Shown here piece after piece: positions 8,601-17,600 of a DNA stretch of 64,000 nucleotides (position 1 is the first letter of the stretch; each line of letters starts with the position of its first letter). The stretch is taken from NCBI GenBank assembly GCA_016935555.1, contig JAFGQR010000192.1, positions 1 to 64,000 of the forward strand, given 5' to 3'. The stretch is from Verrucomicrobiota bacterium. GTDB taxonomy: Bacteria; Verrucomicrobiota; Verrucomicrobiia; Limisphaerales; JAFGQR01. A program made the translations under genes and the position numbers. The notes below the pieces were generated by a model. The model searched no databases. It was given only the letters and a program-made list of their open reading frames with translations, and was not told where the DNA came from.

Positions 8601-9656
8601 ATGCCTACGCCACCCCACCTCCCCGCCGCCTGTCCCCTTCCCATCCAGCAATACCCGCAGGTGCTCCTCGCGCACGGCGGCGGCGGCAGGCTGATGCACG
8701 AGTTGCTGGGAAAGATCTTCTTCCAGGCATTCGACAATCCCGCGCTCAACGTCCAGCACGATGCCGCCGTCCTCGCCTGCCCCAGCCCGCGCCTGGCGTT
8801 CACCACAGACTCCTACACCGTGCGCCCCCTGTTTTTTCCAGGAGGCGACATCGGCTCGCTGGCGGTGCACGGGACGGTCAACGACCTGGCGATGAGCGGG
8901 GCGCGCCCGTTGTATTTGAGCGCCGGGTTCATTTTGGAGGAGGGGCTGCCGATGGACACGCTGTGGCGGGTGGTGAGTTCGATGCGCGACGCCGCCCGGG
9001 CATGCGGCGTGGCGATCGTCACCGGCGACACGAAGGTCGTCGACAAGGGCAAGGGGGACGGGGTGTTTGTGAACACGGCCGGGATTGGTGCCGTGGAGCA
9101 CTCGGGAACCATCGCGCCGCCCAGCGTGCGCCCGGGCGACGGCATCCTCGTGAACGGCGACGTCGGACGGCACGGCATGGCCATCATGGCGGTGCGCGAG
9201 GGGCTCGAGTTCCAAAGCGCCATCCAAAGTGACTCCGCCCCGGTCCACGACCTGGTGCTGGCATTGCTGCGCGCCGGAATCGACATCCATTGCCTGCGCG
9301 ACCTCACCCGCGGCGGCCTGGCCAGCGCGCTCAACGAAATCGCCGAAGGCGCCGGCTGCCGCCTCCAAATCGACGAACCCCGCGTGCCCGTTCGCGACGA
9401 CGTCCGCGCCGCTTGCGAGATCCTCGGGCTGGATCCCCTGCACTCGGCCTGCGAGGGGCGCTTCGCCGCGTTCGTCGCCGAGGCGGACACGGACCGGGCG
9501 CTGGCGCTGATGCGCGCCCATCGGTCGGGCGAAGGCGCCGCTCGCATCGGGCACGTGGCCGGGGCCGGCGAACCGATCGTGCTCATGAAGAGCGCCATCG
9601 GCGCGAGCCGCATCCTGGACATGCCCAGCGGCGAACAACTGCCCCGCATCTGCTAG
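8601..9656 (+). CDS. hypE: Hydrogenase expression/formation protein HypE
   Basis: HypE (351 residues), a PurM/AIR-synthase-type ATPase that dehydrates the carbamoyl group on its C-terminal cysteine to thiocyanate. The glycine-rich [15 protein letters not shown] start, [38 protein letters not shown] and [16 protein letters not shown] are typical. The sequence ends in LPRIC, giving the required C-terminal Cys. It lies 15 bases after hypD and closes the cluster. No hypA, hypB or hydrogenase structural gene lies in the window, so nickel insertion and the target enzyme must be encoded elsewhere. Confidence 0.97.
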   Translation: MPTPPHLPAACPLPIQQYPQVLLAHGGGGRLMHELLGKIFFQAFDNPALNVQHDAAVLACPSPRLAFTTDSYTVRPLFFPGGDIGSLAVHGTVNDLAMSGARPLYLSAGFILEEGLPMDTLWRVVSSMRDAARACGVAIVTGDTKVVDKGKGDGVFVNTAGIGAVEHSGTIAPPSVRPGDGILVNGDVGRHGMAIMAVREGLEFQSAIQSDSAPVHDLVLALLRAGIDIHCLRDLTRGGLASALNEIAEGAGCRLQIDEPRVPVRDDVRAACEILGLDPLHSACEGRFAAFVAEADTDRALALMRAHRSGEGAARIGHVAGAGEPIVLMKSAIGASRILDMPSGEQLPRIC

Positions 9657-9732
9657 CGAGCCGCAGGCTCAGACTGTTCGGGGCTTGAGTCGGCTGCAAG
9701 CCTACGGTGTTTATCGAAGCGTCCATTTGACA

Positions 9733-9806
9733 ACGTGCGGCTCGCTGTACAAAACCGCTTCGCGGTTTTGAATGCCGTCATGGAAAAGCCCCCGCGCAGC
9801 GGGGGC
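9733..9806. repeat. REP-like double hairpin, second copy
   Basis: Same arrangement as at 27-86: GTGCGGCTCGCT lead, CAAAACCGC/GCGGTTTTG hairpin (9750-9758 with 9762-9770), an ATGG spacer and a second hairpin GCCCCCGC/GCGGGGGC (9788-9795 with 9799-9806). The second stem differs in sequence from the first copy but still pairs perfectly around the same GCA loop, which argues that the structure matters. Downstream of hypE. Confidence 0.7.
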
Positions 9807-9807
9807 A

Positions 9808-9894
9808 AGAGTCCTTGACGACCGCCCCGCAACTTGCGCCTTGCAGCGCACAAACTTGATCTGCGAGCAACGTATCTCACGGGTCAAGGACTCT
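9808..9894. repeat. 87-bp element with 12-bp terminal inverted repeats
   Basis: AGAGTCCTTGAC (9808-9819) is perfectly inverted at 9883-9894. The interior also shows CTTGCGCCTTGCAGCGCA. A degenerate relative lies near 1620-1700. No reading frame is inside. It could be a MITE-like element or a structured repeat; no target duplication was recognised. Confidence 0.55.
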
Positions 9895-9895
9895 A

Positions 9896-9956
9896 GCCTG
9901 CATTTCTCACCGCCCTGTGAGAAATGCGCCCGAAGGGCCGCAGAGCAGGGCTAACC
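9896..9956. repeat. Dispersed GCATTTCTCAC palindrome, copy 1
   Basis: Best-preserved copy of a palindromic family: GCATTTCTCAC (9900-9910), a 6-base CGCCCT loop, then GTGAGAAATGC (9917-9927), followed by a GGGCTAA end at 9949-9956 after an extra insert of about 20 bases. Other copies are at 25449, 30190, 36699, 52575 and 62746. Here no gene ends in the repeat. Confidence 0.75.
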
Positions 9957-10083
9957 CCGCCCGCCAACCGCCGCGGGCAGTCCGCCGGAGCCTGCAGAAG
10001 GGCGGCGCCACCGAGGCGTCCCAGTGGCGCGCCACGGGGATTGGTTTTGGCGGAGCCGGTCGGGCCGTGCTAGGCTGCGGGGG

Positions 10084-11115
10084 ATGTCTGGCGATTCCGC
10101 ACAACGCAAGGCGCTGGCGTGGCTGGTGCTGGCCACGATGTTCTGGGCGCTGAGTTTTCCGGCGATGAAGGCGCTGGTGCTGGCGCAACAGGCGCTGGTG
10201 CCGGCGGCCGGCAGCTGGTTCTTCTCGTCGCTGTGCGTCACCTACCGCTTCGGGGTGTCGGCGCTGGTGCTGGCCGTGTGCTGCGCGCGGACGCTGCGGG
10301 GCCTGAGCCGGAGCGAACTCGGGCAGGGGCTGGGCCTCGGGCTGTTCGGCGGAGCCGGCCTTCTCCTGCAGGTGGACGGTCTGGCGCACACGGACGCGTC
10401 GACGTCGGCGTTTCTGACCCAAAGTTATTGTCTGTGGCTTCCCCTGTGGGCGGCGTTGCGCCAGGGGCGCCGGCCCCCGGCGCGCGTGCTGGCCTGTTCC
10501 GCTCTGGTGCTGGCGGGGGTGGCGGTGCTGGCCAGGGTCGACTGGCGGCACTTGCGGTTGGGCCGCGGCGAAATCGAGACCCTGCTGGCGTCCGTGCTGT
10601 TCACGGGCCAGATCCTGTGGCTCGAACGCCCCCGCTATGCGCGGAACCGCGTGCTCCATTTCTCCGCGGTCATGTTCGCCGTGATGTCCGTGATGTCCGT
10701 GCCGGTGGCGATGCTGACGGCGCCGAGGGCTGCGGACTGGGTGGGGGCCTACCGGACGCCGGCGACGCTCGGTTTTCTGGGGCTGCTGATCGGGTTCAGC
10801 ACGCTGGGCGGCTATTTGCTGATGAACCGGTGGCAGCGGCACGTCACGGCGACCGAGGCGGGGTTGATCTACTGCTGCGAGCCGGTGTTTGCCAGCTCGA
10901 TGGCGCTGGTGCTGCCGACGTGGTTCTCTCGGTGGTCGGGCATCCACTACGGCAACGAGCAGCTCACGCTCAGCCTGCTGCTGGGCGGCAGCTTGATCAC
11001 CCTGGCCAATGTCATCCTCCAATCGCCATGGCCCGCCCGCCCGCGACCCGCCCCGGCACACGCGATCCCGGCGTCCCCGGCGCCGGGATCGCCCCGTGAG
11101 CCGTCCGCTTCCTGA
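10084..11115 (+). CDS. EamA/DMT-family membrane transporter
   Basis: A 343-residue integral membrane protein with about ten hydrophobic helices arranged as two repeats of five, the layout of EamA (drug/metabolite transporter) proteins. Characteristic signals are the first helix LAWLVLATMFWALSFPAMKA, the helix-4 region AHTDASTSAFLTQSY and the second-repeat counterpart TATEAGLIYCCEPVFAS. The start is the ATG at 10084; extending upstream would add a charged non-membrane stretch. The C-terminus ends in a Pro/Ala-rich cytoplasmic tail. Substrate unknown. It follows 430 bases of repeat-rich DNA after hypE and is probably transcribed on its own. Confidence 0.88.
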   Translation: MSGDSAQRKALAWLVLATMFWALSFPAMKALVLAQQALVPAAGSWFFSSLCVTYRFGVSALVLAVCCARTLRGLSRSELGQGLGLGLFGGAGLLLQVDGLAHTDASTSAFLTQSYCLWLPLWAALRQGRRPPARVLACSALVLAGVAVLARVDWRHLRLGRGEIETLLASVLFTGQILWLERPRYARNRVLHFSAVMFAVMSVMSVPVAMLTAPRAADWVGAYRTPATLGFLGLLIGFSTLGGYLLMNRWQRHVTATEAGLIYCCEPVFASSMALVLPTWFSRWSGIHYGNEQLTLSLLLGGSLITLANVILQSPWPARPRPAPAHAIPASPAPGSPREPSAS

Positions 11116-11233
11116 CGCCGCGGCGCCCCGAATGCGCCGGGGCTCCGCCGGCGAAACCCCCGCCGGCGCGGCGGGAGTGCGCTGGTGAGATTGTGCTTCG
11201 TTTGGGCGGGGCGCGTTCTTATGCTGGGCCGCG

Positions 11234-12046
11234 ATGAATCGGGTGGCTCTTATCACGGGCGCGTCGCGCGGGATTGGGCGCGGCATTGCGCTCGAGTTGG
11301 CGGCGGCGGGTTTCGACCTGGTCGTCAATTACGCAGGCAACCGCGCGGCGGCCGAGCGGACGGCGGCCGATTGCCTGGAGCGGGCCCGGGCCGTGCGGGT
11401 GGCGGTGCGTGTCGAGATTTGCCAGGCGGATGTGTCGGTGGGGGCGGATCGGGAGCGGCTGGTGGGGTTTGCCCGGGAGGGGTTTGGCCGGCTGGACCTG
11501 CTGGTCAACAATGCCGGCGTGGCGCCCGTGGTGCGCGCTGATCTCCTGGAGGCGGACGAGGCCAGTTTCGACCGCCTGATCCGGATCAACGTGAAGGGGC
11601 CGTATTTCCTGACCCAGCGGGTGGCGCGGTGGATGATCGAGCAGACCCGCGCGGCGCCGGCAACGGCCGGGGAGGGGCGGGGGGTGTATCGGCCCAAAAT
11701 CGTCACGATCTCCTCGATCAGCGCCTACACCGCATCCCCCAACCGCGGCGATTACTGCGTCGCCAAGGCGGCGCTCTCCATGCTGACCCCGCTCTATGCA
11801 ACCCGCCTGGCCGAACACGGCATCCTCGTGTACGACATTCGGCCGGGGATTATTGCGACGGACATGACAGAGCCGGTGAAGGCGAAGTACGACGCGCTCA
11901 TCGGGGGGGGGCTGACGCCCATCGCGCGGTGGGGCCAGCCGGCCGATGTCGGCAAAGCCGTCGCCGCCCTTGCCCAGGACGCCCTGCCTTTCAGCACCGG
12001 CGACGTCATCAATGTGGATGGCGGATTTCACCTGCGCCGGTTGTGA
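11234..12046 (+). CDS. Short-chain dehydrogenase/reductase
   Basis: Classical SDR of 270 residues with NAD(P)-binding TGASRGIG (8-15), NNAG (92-95), the catalytic Ser in ISSISAY (about 160-163) and Tyr174-x3-Lys178 (YCVAKAA), and a C-terminal NVDGGFHL. Often annotated as 3-ketoacyl-ACP reductase, but the neighbour is a GH88-like unsaturated uronidase, so a role in reducing a keto-sugar from uronate breakdown (KduD-like step) is plausible. The gap to the hydrolase gene is 63 bases, same strand. Substrate not determinable from sequence. Confidence 0.88.
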   Translation: MNRVALITGASRGIGRGIALELAAAGFDLVVNYAGNRAAAERTAADCLERARAVRVAVRVEICQADVSVGADRERLVGFAREGFGRLDLLVNNAGVAPVVRADLLEADEASFDRLIRINVKGPYFLTQRVARWMIEQTRAAPATAGEGRGVYRPKIVTISSISAYTASPNRGDYCVAKAALSMLTPLYATRLAEHGILVYDIRPGIIATDMTEPVKAKYDALIGGGLTPIARWGQPADVGKAVAALAQDALPFSTGDVINVDGGFHLRRL

Positions 12047-12109
12047 CCCCCGCGTGTGAGTTTCAAGTGACTCCTGAACGTTACGCGCTGACATCAACTC
12101 CGGAATCGC

Positions 12110-13630
12110 ATGGCCGTCACGATTGATCCTGACCTCACCGCGGGGCAACTCGCGCCACGCCTCGAACGGCTGTTTGAACTGTCGGCGCAGAAGATCCTGA
12201 GCCTGGAGCGAACGCGCGGGCCGGGCGAGGGCACGCCCGTGTTCACGGTGAAAGGCCGGTACACCTCGCGGGGCTGGACGGAGTGGACGCAGGGCTTTCA
12301 ATTCGGCTCGGCGCTGCTGCAGTTTGATGCCACGGGCGAAAAGCGGTTTTGGGAACTGGGCCGGCGCCGGACCCTGGAGCGGATGGCGCCACACGTGTCG
12401 CACATGGGGGTCCACGATCACGGGTTCAACAATGTGTCGACCTACGGCAACCTGCGGCGGCTGATGCGGGAGGGCAAGGCGCGGCATGACGCGCGGGAGT
12501 TGGAGCTGTGCGAGTTGGCGTTGAAGGTGAGCGGCGCGGTGCAGGCGGCGCGGTGGACGCGGACCGTCGACGGGGGCGGGTTCATCTACTCGTTCAACGG
12601 GCCCCACTCGCTGTTTATCGACACGCTGCGTTCGCTGCGTTCGCTGGCGGTGGCCCACCAGCTGGGGCACGGCCTGATGGGGGAACAGGACGCGCGGATC
12701 TCGCTGTTGGGGCGGCTGATGGACCACGCCCGCGCGACGGCGGCGCACAACGTGTATTACGGGGAGAACCGGGATGCCTACGACGTGCCGGGGCGGGTGG
12801 CACACGAGGCCGTGTTCAACGTCAACAACGGCAGCTTCCGCTGTCCCAATTCGCAGCAGGGCTACTCCCCGTTCAGCACCTGGACGCGGGGCCTGGCCTG
12901 GGCGATCCTCGGGTTCGCGGAGCAGCTGGAATTCTTCCGCATCTTGTCGGAGCAGACCCTTGAGGAGGCGCTGCATGACGGAGACCGGCGGCCGACGAAC
13001 CGGGACGCCCCCCGCGGCGGGCGGCGACTCCGCAAGCCGGCTGAAGGGACCGCGCTCCAGCCGCGCTCGATCCGGCGGTGGATGCTGCGGGCGGCGACCG
13101 TGACGGCGGATTACTATCTGGCGACAGCGTGTGCGGATGGGATTCCGATGTGGGATACCGGAGCGCCGAACCTGCACCGGCTGGGGGACTACGGGAGCCG
13201 CGCCGCCGACCCGTTCAACGCGTGGGAGCCGGTGGACAGCTCGGCTGCGGCGATCGCCGCGCAGGGCTTGGTTCGCCTCGGCCATTACCTGGCCGGCCAG
13301 GGCGACGCCGGAGGCGGGAGACGCTACCGGCAGGCGGGGTTGACGGTGGCGCGCGCGCTGTTGGCGGAGCCTTACCTGTCCACGCGCGCGTCGCACCAGG
13401 GGCTGTTGTTGCACTCGGTCTATCACCGGCCCAGCGGGTGGGATTACGTCGCCCCCGGGCAGAAGGTGCCCAACGGCGAGAGTTCGATGTGGGGCGACTA
13501 CCATTTGCGGGAACTGGCGCTGCTGCTCTGGCGCGAGGCCCGGGGCGAAACCTACCTGGCCTTTTTCGATGACGCCGCAATGGCCCTTGCCAGCGACGCC
13601 TCCCGACGGCACTCTCGGGCAAGCAAGTGA
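12110..13630 (+). CDS. GH88/GH105-like unsaturated glucuronyl hydrolase
   Basis: A 506-residue protein with the (alpha/alpha)6-barrel signatures of glycoside hydrolase family 88: HDHGFNNVSTYGN, QGYSPFSTWTRGLAWAILGF, EPVDSSAAAIAAQGLVRLG, HQGLLLHSVYH and SSMWGDYHLRELALLL. These enzymes remove 4,5-unsaturated uronic acid from oligosaccharides released by polysaccharide lyases. It is longer than typical members (about 380-430) because of an insertion around residues 285-325 rich in Arg/Pro. No clear signal peptide, so probably cytoplasmic. Downstream of an SDR and 12 bases before the NYN gene. Confidence 0.85.
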   Translation: MAVTIDPDLTAGQLAPRLERLFELSAQKILSLERTRGPGEGTPVFTVKGRYTSRGWTEWTQGFQFGSALLQFDATGEKRFWELGRRRTLERMAPHVSHMGVHDHGFNNVSTYGNLRRLMREGKARHDARELELCELALKVSGAVQAARWTRTVDGGGFIYSFNGPHSLFIDTLRSLRSLAVAHQLGHGLMGEQDARISLLGRLMDHARATAAHNVYYGENRDAYDVPGRVAHEAVFNVNNGSFRCPNSQQGYSPFSTWTRGLAWAILGFAEQLEFFRILSEQTLEEALHDGDRRPTNRDAPRGGRRLRKPAEGTALQPRSIRRWMLRAATVTADYYLATACADGIPMWDTGAPNLHRLGDYGSRAADPFNAWEPVDSSAAAIAAQGLVRLGHYLAGQGDAGGGRRYRQAGLTVARALLAEPYLSTRASHQGLLLHSVYHRPSGWDYVAPGQKVPNGESSMWGDYHLRELALLLWREARGETYLAFFDDAAMALASDASRRHSRASK

Positions 13631-13642
13631 CCCGAAGACATC

Positions 13643-14491
13643 ATGCAACCATCCTCCGAACCAATGAATGCGCGGGATGCCACCGCCACCATGGCGGTGT
13701 TCCTGGACCTCGAAAACATTGCCATCGGGGTCAACGAAGCCCATTACCCGCGCTTCGATATCAAGAGGATCCTCGAACGCCTCCTGCTCAAAGGGCACAT
13801 CGTCGTCAAAAAGGCCTACTGCGACTTCGAACGCTACAAGGAATTCAAACGCGACCTGCATGAGGCCGCCTTCGAACTCATCGAAATCCCCCACGTCCGC
13901 CAATCCGGCAAAAACTCGGCCGACATCCGCATGGTGGTTGACGCGCTCGACCTCTGCTACGCCAAGGGCCACGTCGATACCTTCGTCATCATCAGCGGCG
14001 ACTCCGATTTCTCCCCCCTCGTCAGCAAACTGCGCGAGAACGCCAAAACCGTCATCGGCCTCGGCGTCAAAAAGTCCACCTCCGATCTGTTCATCAACAA
14101 CTGCGATGAATTCCTGTATTACGACGACATGGTGCGCGCCCAGCCGTCGAAGACACGGAAACCCTCGGCCGCCAGGGGGGCCGGCACGAAGGAGGCCGCG
14201 CCCGCCAAAGTCATCGTCAAGGGCCTCGACCCGGGGCAGGCCTTCGACTTGGTGGTGGAAACCCTGGACGCCATCGCCGAGGAACGCGAGGAGGACGAGC
14301 GGATCTGGGGATCCATGATCAAACAGGCCATCAAACGGCGCAATCCGGGATTCAATGAGCGCGCCTACGGGTTCCGCTCGTTCAACGACCTCCTCCTCGA
14401 TGCGCAGAAACGCGGCCTTCTGACCCTCGAGCCCGACCCGAAATCCGGCGGTTACATCGTCAAGGCCACCGAGTCGGACACAGCCTCCTGA
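13643..14491 (+). CDS. NYN (LabA/DUF88) nuclease-like protein with OST-HTH/LOTUS domain
   Basis: A 282-residue two-domain protein. The N-terminal NYN/PIN-like domain (about 15-155) has the acidic residues expected for metal binding: Asp22 in FLDLEN, Asp94 in NSADIRMVVD, and Asp120/Asp122 in ISGDSDFSPL. After a basic Lys/Ala-rich linker, the C-terminal part (about 195-275: AFDLVVETLDAI, WGSMIKQAIKRRNPGFNE, FRSFNDLLLDAQ) matches the OST-HTH/LOTUS fold, an RNA-binding winged helix. Probably an RNA-processing nuclease. It follows the GH88 gene by 12 bases but has distinctly C-rich codon use, so it need not share function. ATGs at 13664 and 13691 are alternative starts. Confidence 0.87.
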   Translation: MQPSSEPMNARDATATMAVFLDLENIAIGVNEAHYPRFDIKRILERLLLKGHIVVKKAYCDFERYKEFKRDLHEAAFELIEIPHVRQSGKNSADIRMVVDALDLCYAKGHVDTFVIISGDSDFSPLVSKLRENAKTVIGLGVKKSTSDLFINNCDEFLYYDDMVRAQPSKTRKPSAARGAGTKEAAPAKVIVKGLDPGQAFDLVVETLDAIAEEREEDERIWGSMIKQAIKRRNPGFNERAYGFRSFNDLLLDAQKRGLLTLEPDPKSGGYIVKATESDTAS

Positions 14492-14681
14492 ACCCCGCCC
14501 TGTCGGCCAGCCCGCGCCTCGAAGCCCGTGAGCCGGTTGCCGTTTCCCATCGCACAGGCGACACGGAACGGTAAACGGGCTGCACGGCTCAGGACCGGGT
14601 GGTGGGGAAGGCTCACGCCGCGGTTAACGCGCATGGCAGAAGGTGCTTTCACGCCGGTCCGGTCCCGCGCATACTCGCCCC

Positions 14682-17600
14682 ATGAATCCCACAGCGCTTC
14701 CAGCCGCCGCGCCCCAAGGAACCCCGGGGCGCCCCGCCCGCGTTCGAGGTCACCTTGCCCGCTGCCTGCTTTGTGGCGTGGCATGGGTTCCCCTGGCCTC
14801 GCTGGCGGCGGGCGATTGGCCCACCTATCGCCACGACCTGGCCCGCAGCGGCGTCACCTCGGAGGCGCTCCCGCTGCCGCTCTATCTCCAATGGCGCCAT
14901 GTGCCCCGCCACGCCCCCCAACCCGCCTGGCCCGAGCCCGGCCGGGAATTGAACCGGCTGGACTTCGACCACGCCCACGGCGTCACCGCCGCGGGCGGGC
15001 TCGTTCTGTTTGGTTCATCGGCCGATCACGCCGTCGTGGCCCTCGAAGCCCGCACCGGCGGGGAACGATGGCGCTTCTTCACCGAAGGCCCCGTCCGGTT
15101 CTCGCCCACCATCGATGGCAACCGTGTCTTTGTGGCGTCCGATGACGGCTGGCTCTATTGCCTGTCCCTGCCGGACGGCCAGCTGCTGTGGCGGACCCTG
15201 GGCGGGCCCCGCGAGGAGAAACTCCTCGGCAACGAGCAAATGATCTCCCGCTGGCCGCTCCGCAGCGGCGTGGGCGTCTCCGAAGGCGTCGTCTACTTCG
15301 CGGCAGGCATGTGGCCTGCCGAAGGCGTTTGCCTCTGCGCGCTCTCCGCCAGGGACGGACGCGTCATCTGGAGAAACGAGACCAGCGCCGAACGCTACAT
15401 GCCGCAACCCCACCCGGGCTCGTTTTCCATGACGGGCGTCAGCCCCCAGGGCCACGTGCTCGCGGCCGGCGACCAGCTCTTCGTGCCCACCGGCCGGAAT
15501 GTGCCGGCGGCCTACCACCGGACCACCGGCGAACTGCTCTACTACCGCGGCACCCCCACCACCTGGAACGACCGATGGGGCGGCTGCTGGAATTTCCATG
15601 CCCGGGGCCTGCTCTTTGGATGGGGCGCCCATCACGGCCCCGACATTGACGTGCAACCCGGCGAATACCCCGCGGATCCCAAGGACGGCATGATGGTGTT
15701 CGATGCGGCAAGCGGCAAGGAACAGCGCTTCCTCGCCGGCAAACTCCGCGCCGTCGTCCGCGGGGACACCCTCTTCGCCGCTGGCGGCGGCGCCCTGGCC
15801 GCCTACGACCTCAACGCGTGGCTCGCCGGCACAAACACCGACTCCTGCCGGCATTGGAACACCCCCCTTGGCCACCCGTACGCGCTCATCCTCGCCGGCG
15901 ATACTCTCTTCGCAGGCGGCAAGACATCCCTCACCGCCGTGGACGCCCGCAACGGCGCGGTCCTCTGGAAGGAAACCGTCTCCGGCCGGGTGCGCGACCT
16001 GGCCGTCGCCGGCCAGCGGCTCATGGTCAGCACCGACGACGGCCACATCCGCTGCTACAGCCCCGACCCGCGCGAAGCACCCGCCACCGTCGCGCCCCCG
16101 CCCGCCACCCTCCCCGAACCCGCCCCCCCGTCGGCAGCCGCCCTCGCCCGCCAGCTCATCGCCGCAAGCGGCAAGACAAGCGGCTTCGGACTCGTGCTGG
16201 ACGCGGTCAGCCCCGAACTCCCGCTGGAACTCGCCCGGCAATCGGACTTGAGACTCGTCTGCGTCGAGCCCGACGCCCCAAGAGTCGCCGCCCTTCGCAA
16301 CCGGCTCGATGCGGCACAGCTCTACGGCGTGCGCGTTGTCGTTCATCAGGGCACGCTGGACCAGGTGACCTATCCCGCCTACTTCGCCGATCTGATCGTC
16401 GCCCCGGCGGAATCCCTGGCGCGGCTCAGGACCGGATCGGCGGACGCGCTCTATCGCCTGCTGCATCCTTACGGCGGCGTGGCCCGCCTGATTCCTGCGG
16501 ACCCTCGCGCGGAGTCGGACGCGGTCCGGCGCTGGCTGGCCGAAGGCGGCGTGCCCGAGGGCGAGGTTGCAGTGTCCGACGGGGGGATCACCGTGAGGCG
16601 CGGCCCGTTGTCTGGCGCGGGGAGCTGGACCCACCAGTATGGCGACTCGGCGCGCACCGGCTGCTCGAAGGACGACCGCGTGCGGCTGCCCGTGCAGCTG
16701 CTCTGGTTCGGCCAGCCCGGGCCGGCTCCGCTCATCAGCCGCCATTGGAAAGGACCCGCCCCCCTGGTCGTCAGGGGACGCCTGTTCGTCATCGGCCAGA
16801 AATGTCTGATCGCCGTGGACGCTTACAACGGCCGCGAGCTGTGGCGGCGCGATTTTCCCAAAGTCGGGCGCTGGCCGGTCGACGCGAAGGGGAGCAGTGT
16901 TGCCGCGGACGAGACGAGCCTTTATCTGGTGCAGGAGAGGGTGTGTCTGCGGCTGGACGCGGCGACGGGCAACACGATCCAGGCCTACCGGTTGCCGACG
17001 GTGGCGGGGGCGACTGCGATCGCGCCTGCCTGGTCCCTTTGGAGCCACCTGGCGGTCAGCGGCGACCTGCTGCTGGGCAGCATCGGCAACGAACTGGAAG
17101 CCACGCACGTGTTCGCCCTGGGCAAGGCCGACGGCCAGCCCCGCTGGATCCACGCCGCCCGGAACACCGTCAACAACAACGGACTCGCCGTCACCCCCCG
17201 CCGCGTGTTCCTCCTCGACCGGCGAACCGCCACGGCGGTCACCGATGCCCGCCGCCGCGGGATGCGGCTGGACGCGGACGCCACCCTGCTTGCGCTGGAT
17301 GCCGCCACGGGAGCCGTTCTTTGGCAGACGCCGCAGGGCGTCGGGACACGGATCGCCGTGGCCGCGGGCAAGGACGTCGTGCTCGCCACGTCCGGCTCCG
17401 GCCTGTCCGGCTACGCGGCCGACACCGGGCGGCTGCTGTACGATCGCGAAGCCGTCCTCCAGAAATCGCCGCTGATCGTGGACGAGACCGTCTATGCCTA
17501 CCCGGGTGCCTACGACCTGCGCACCGGCTTGCCGCGGCAGCGCGCGCTGCCGTTCACGGGGGAACGGGAGCCGTGGAGCATGAGCAAGAGCTACGGCTGC

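Noticed and set aside
4764-9656. Complete hydrogenase locus
   Set aside because: Only maturation genes hypF, C, D and E are present; no hydrogenase large or small subunit, hypA or hypB occurs in the window.
9808-9894. Insertion sequence
   Set aside because: There are inverted termini, but at 87 bp there is no room for a transposase and no target duplication was seen, so it is listed only as a repeat element.
11219-13972. A minus-strand open frame of over 900 codons opposite the SDR and GH88-like genes
   Set aside because: The plus-strand products carry complete family motifs; the antisense translation is Arg/Pro/His-rich with no domain, a common artefact of high GC content.
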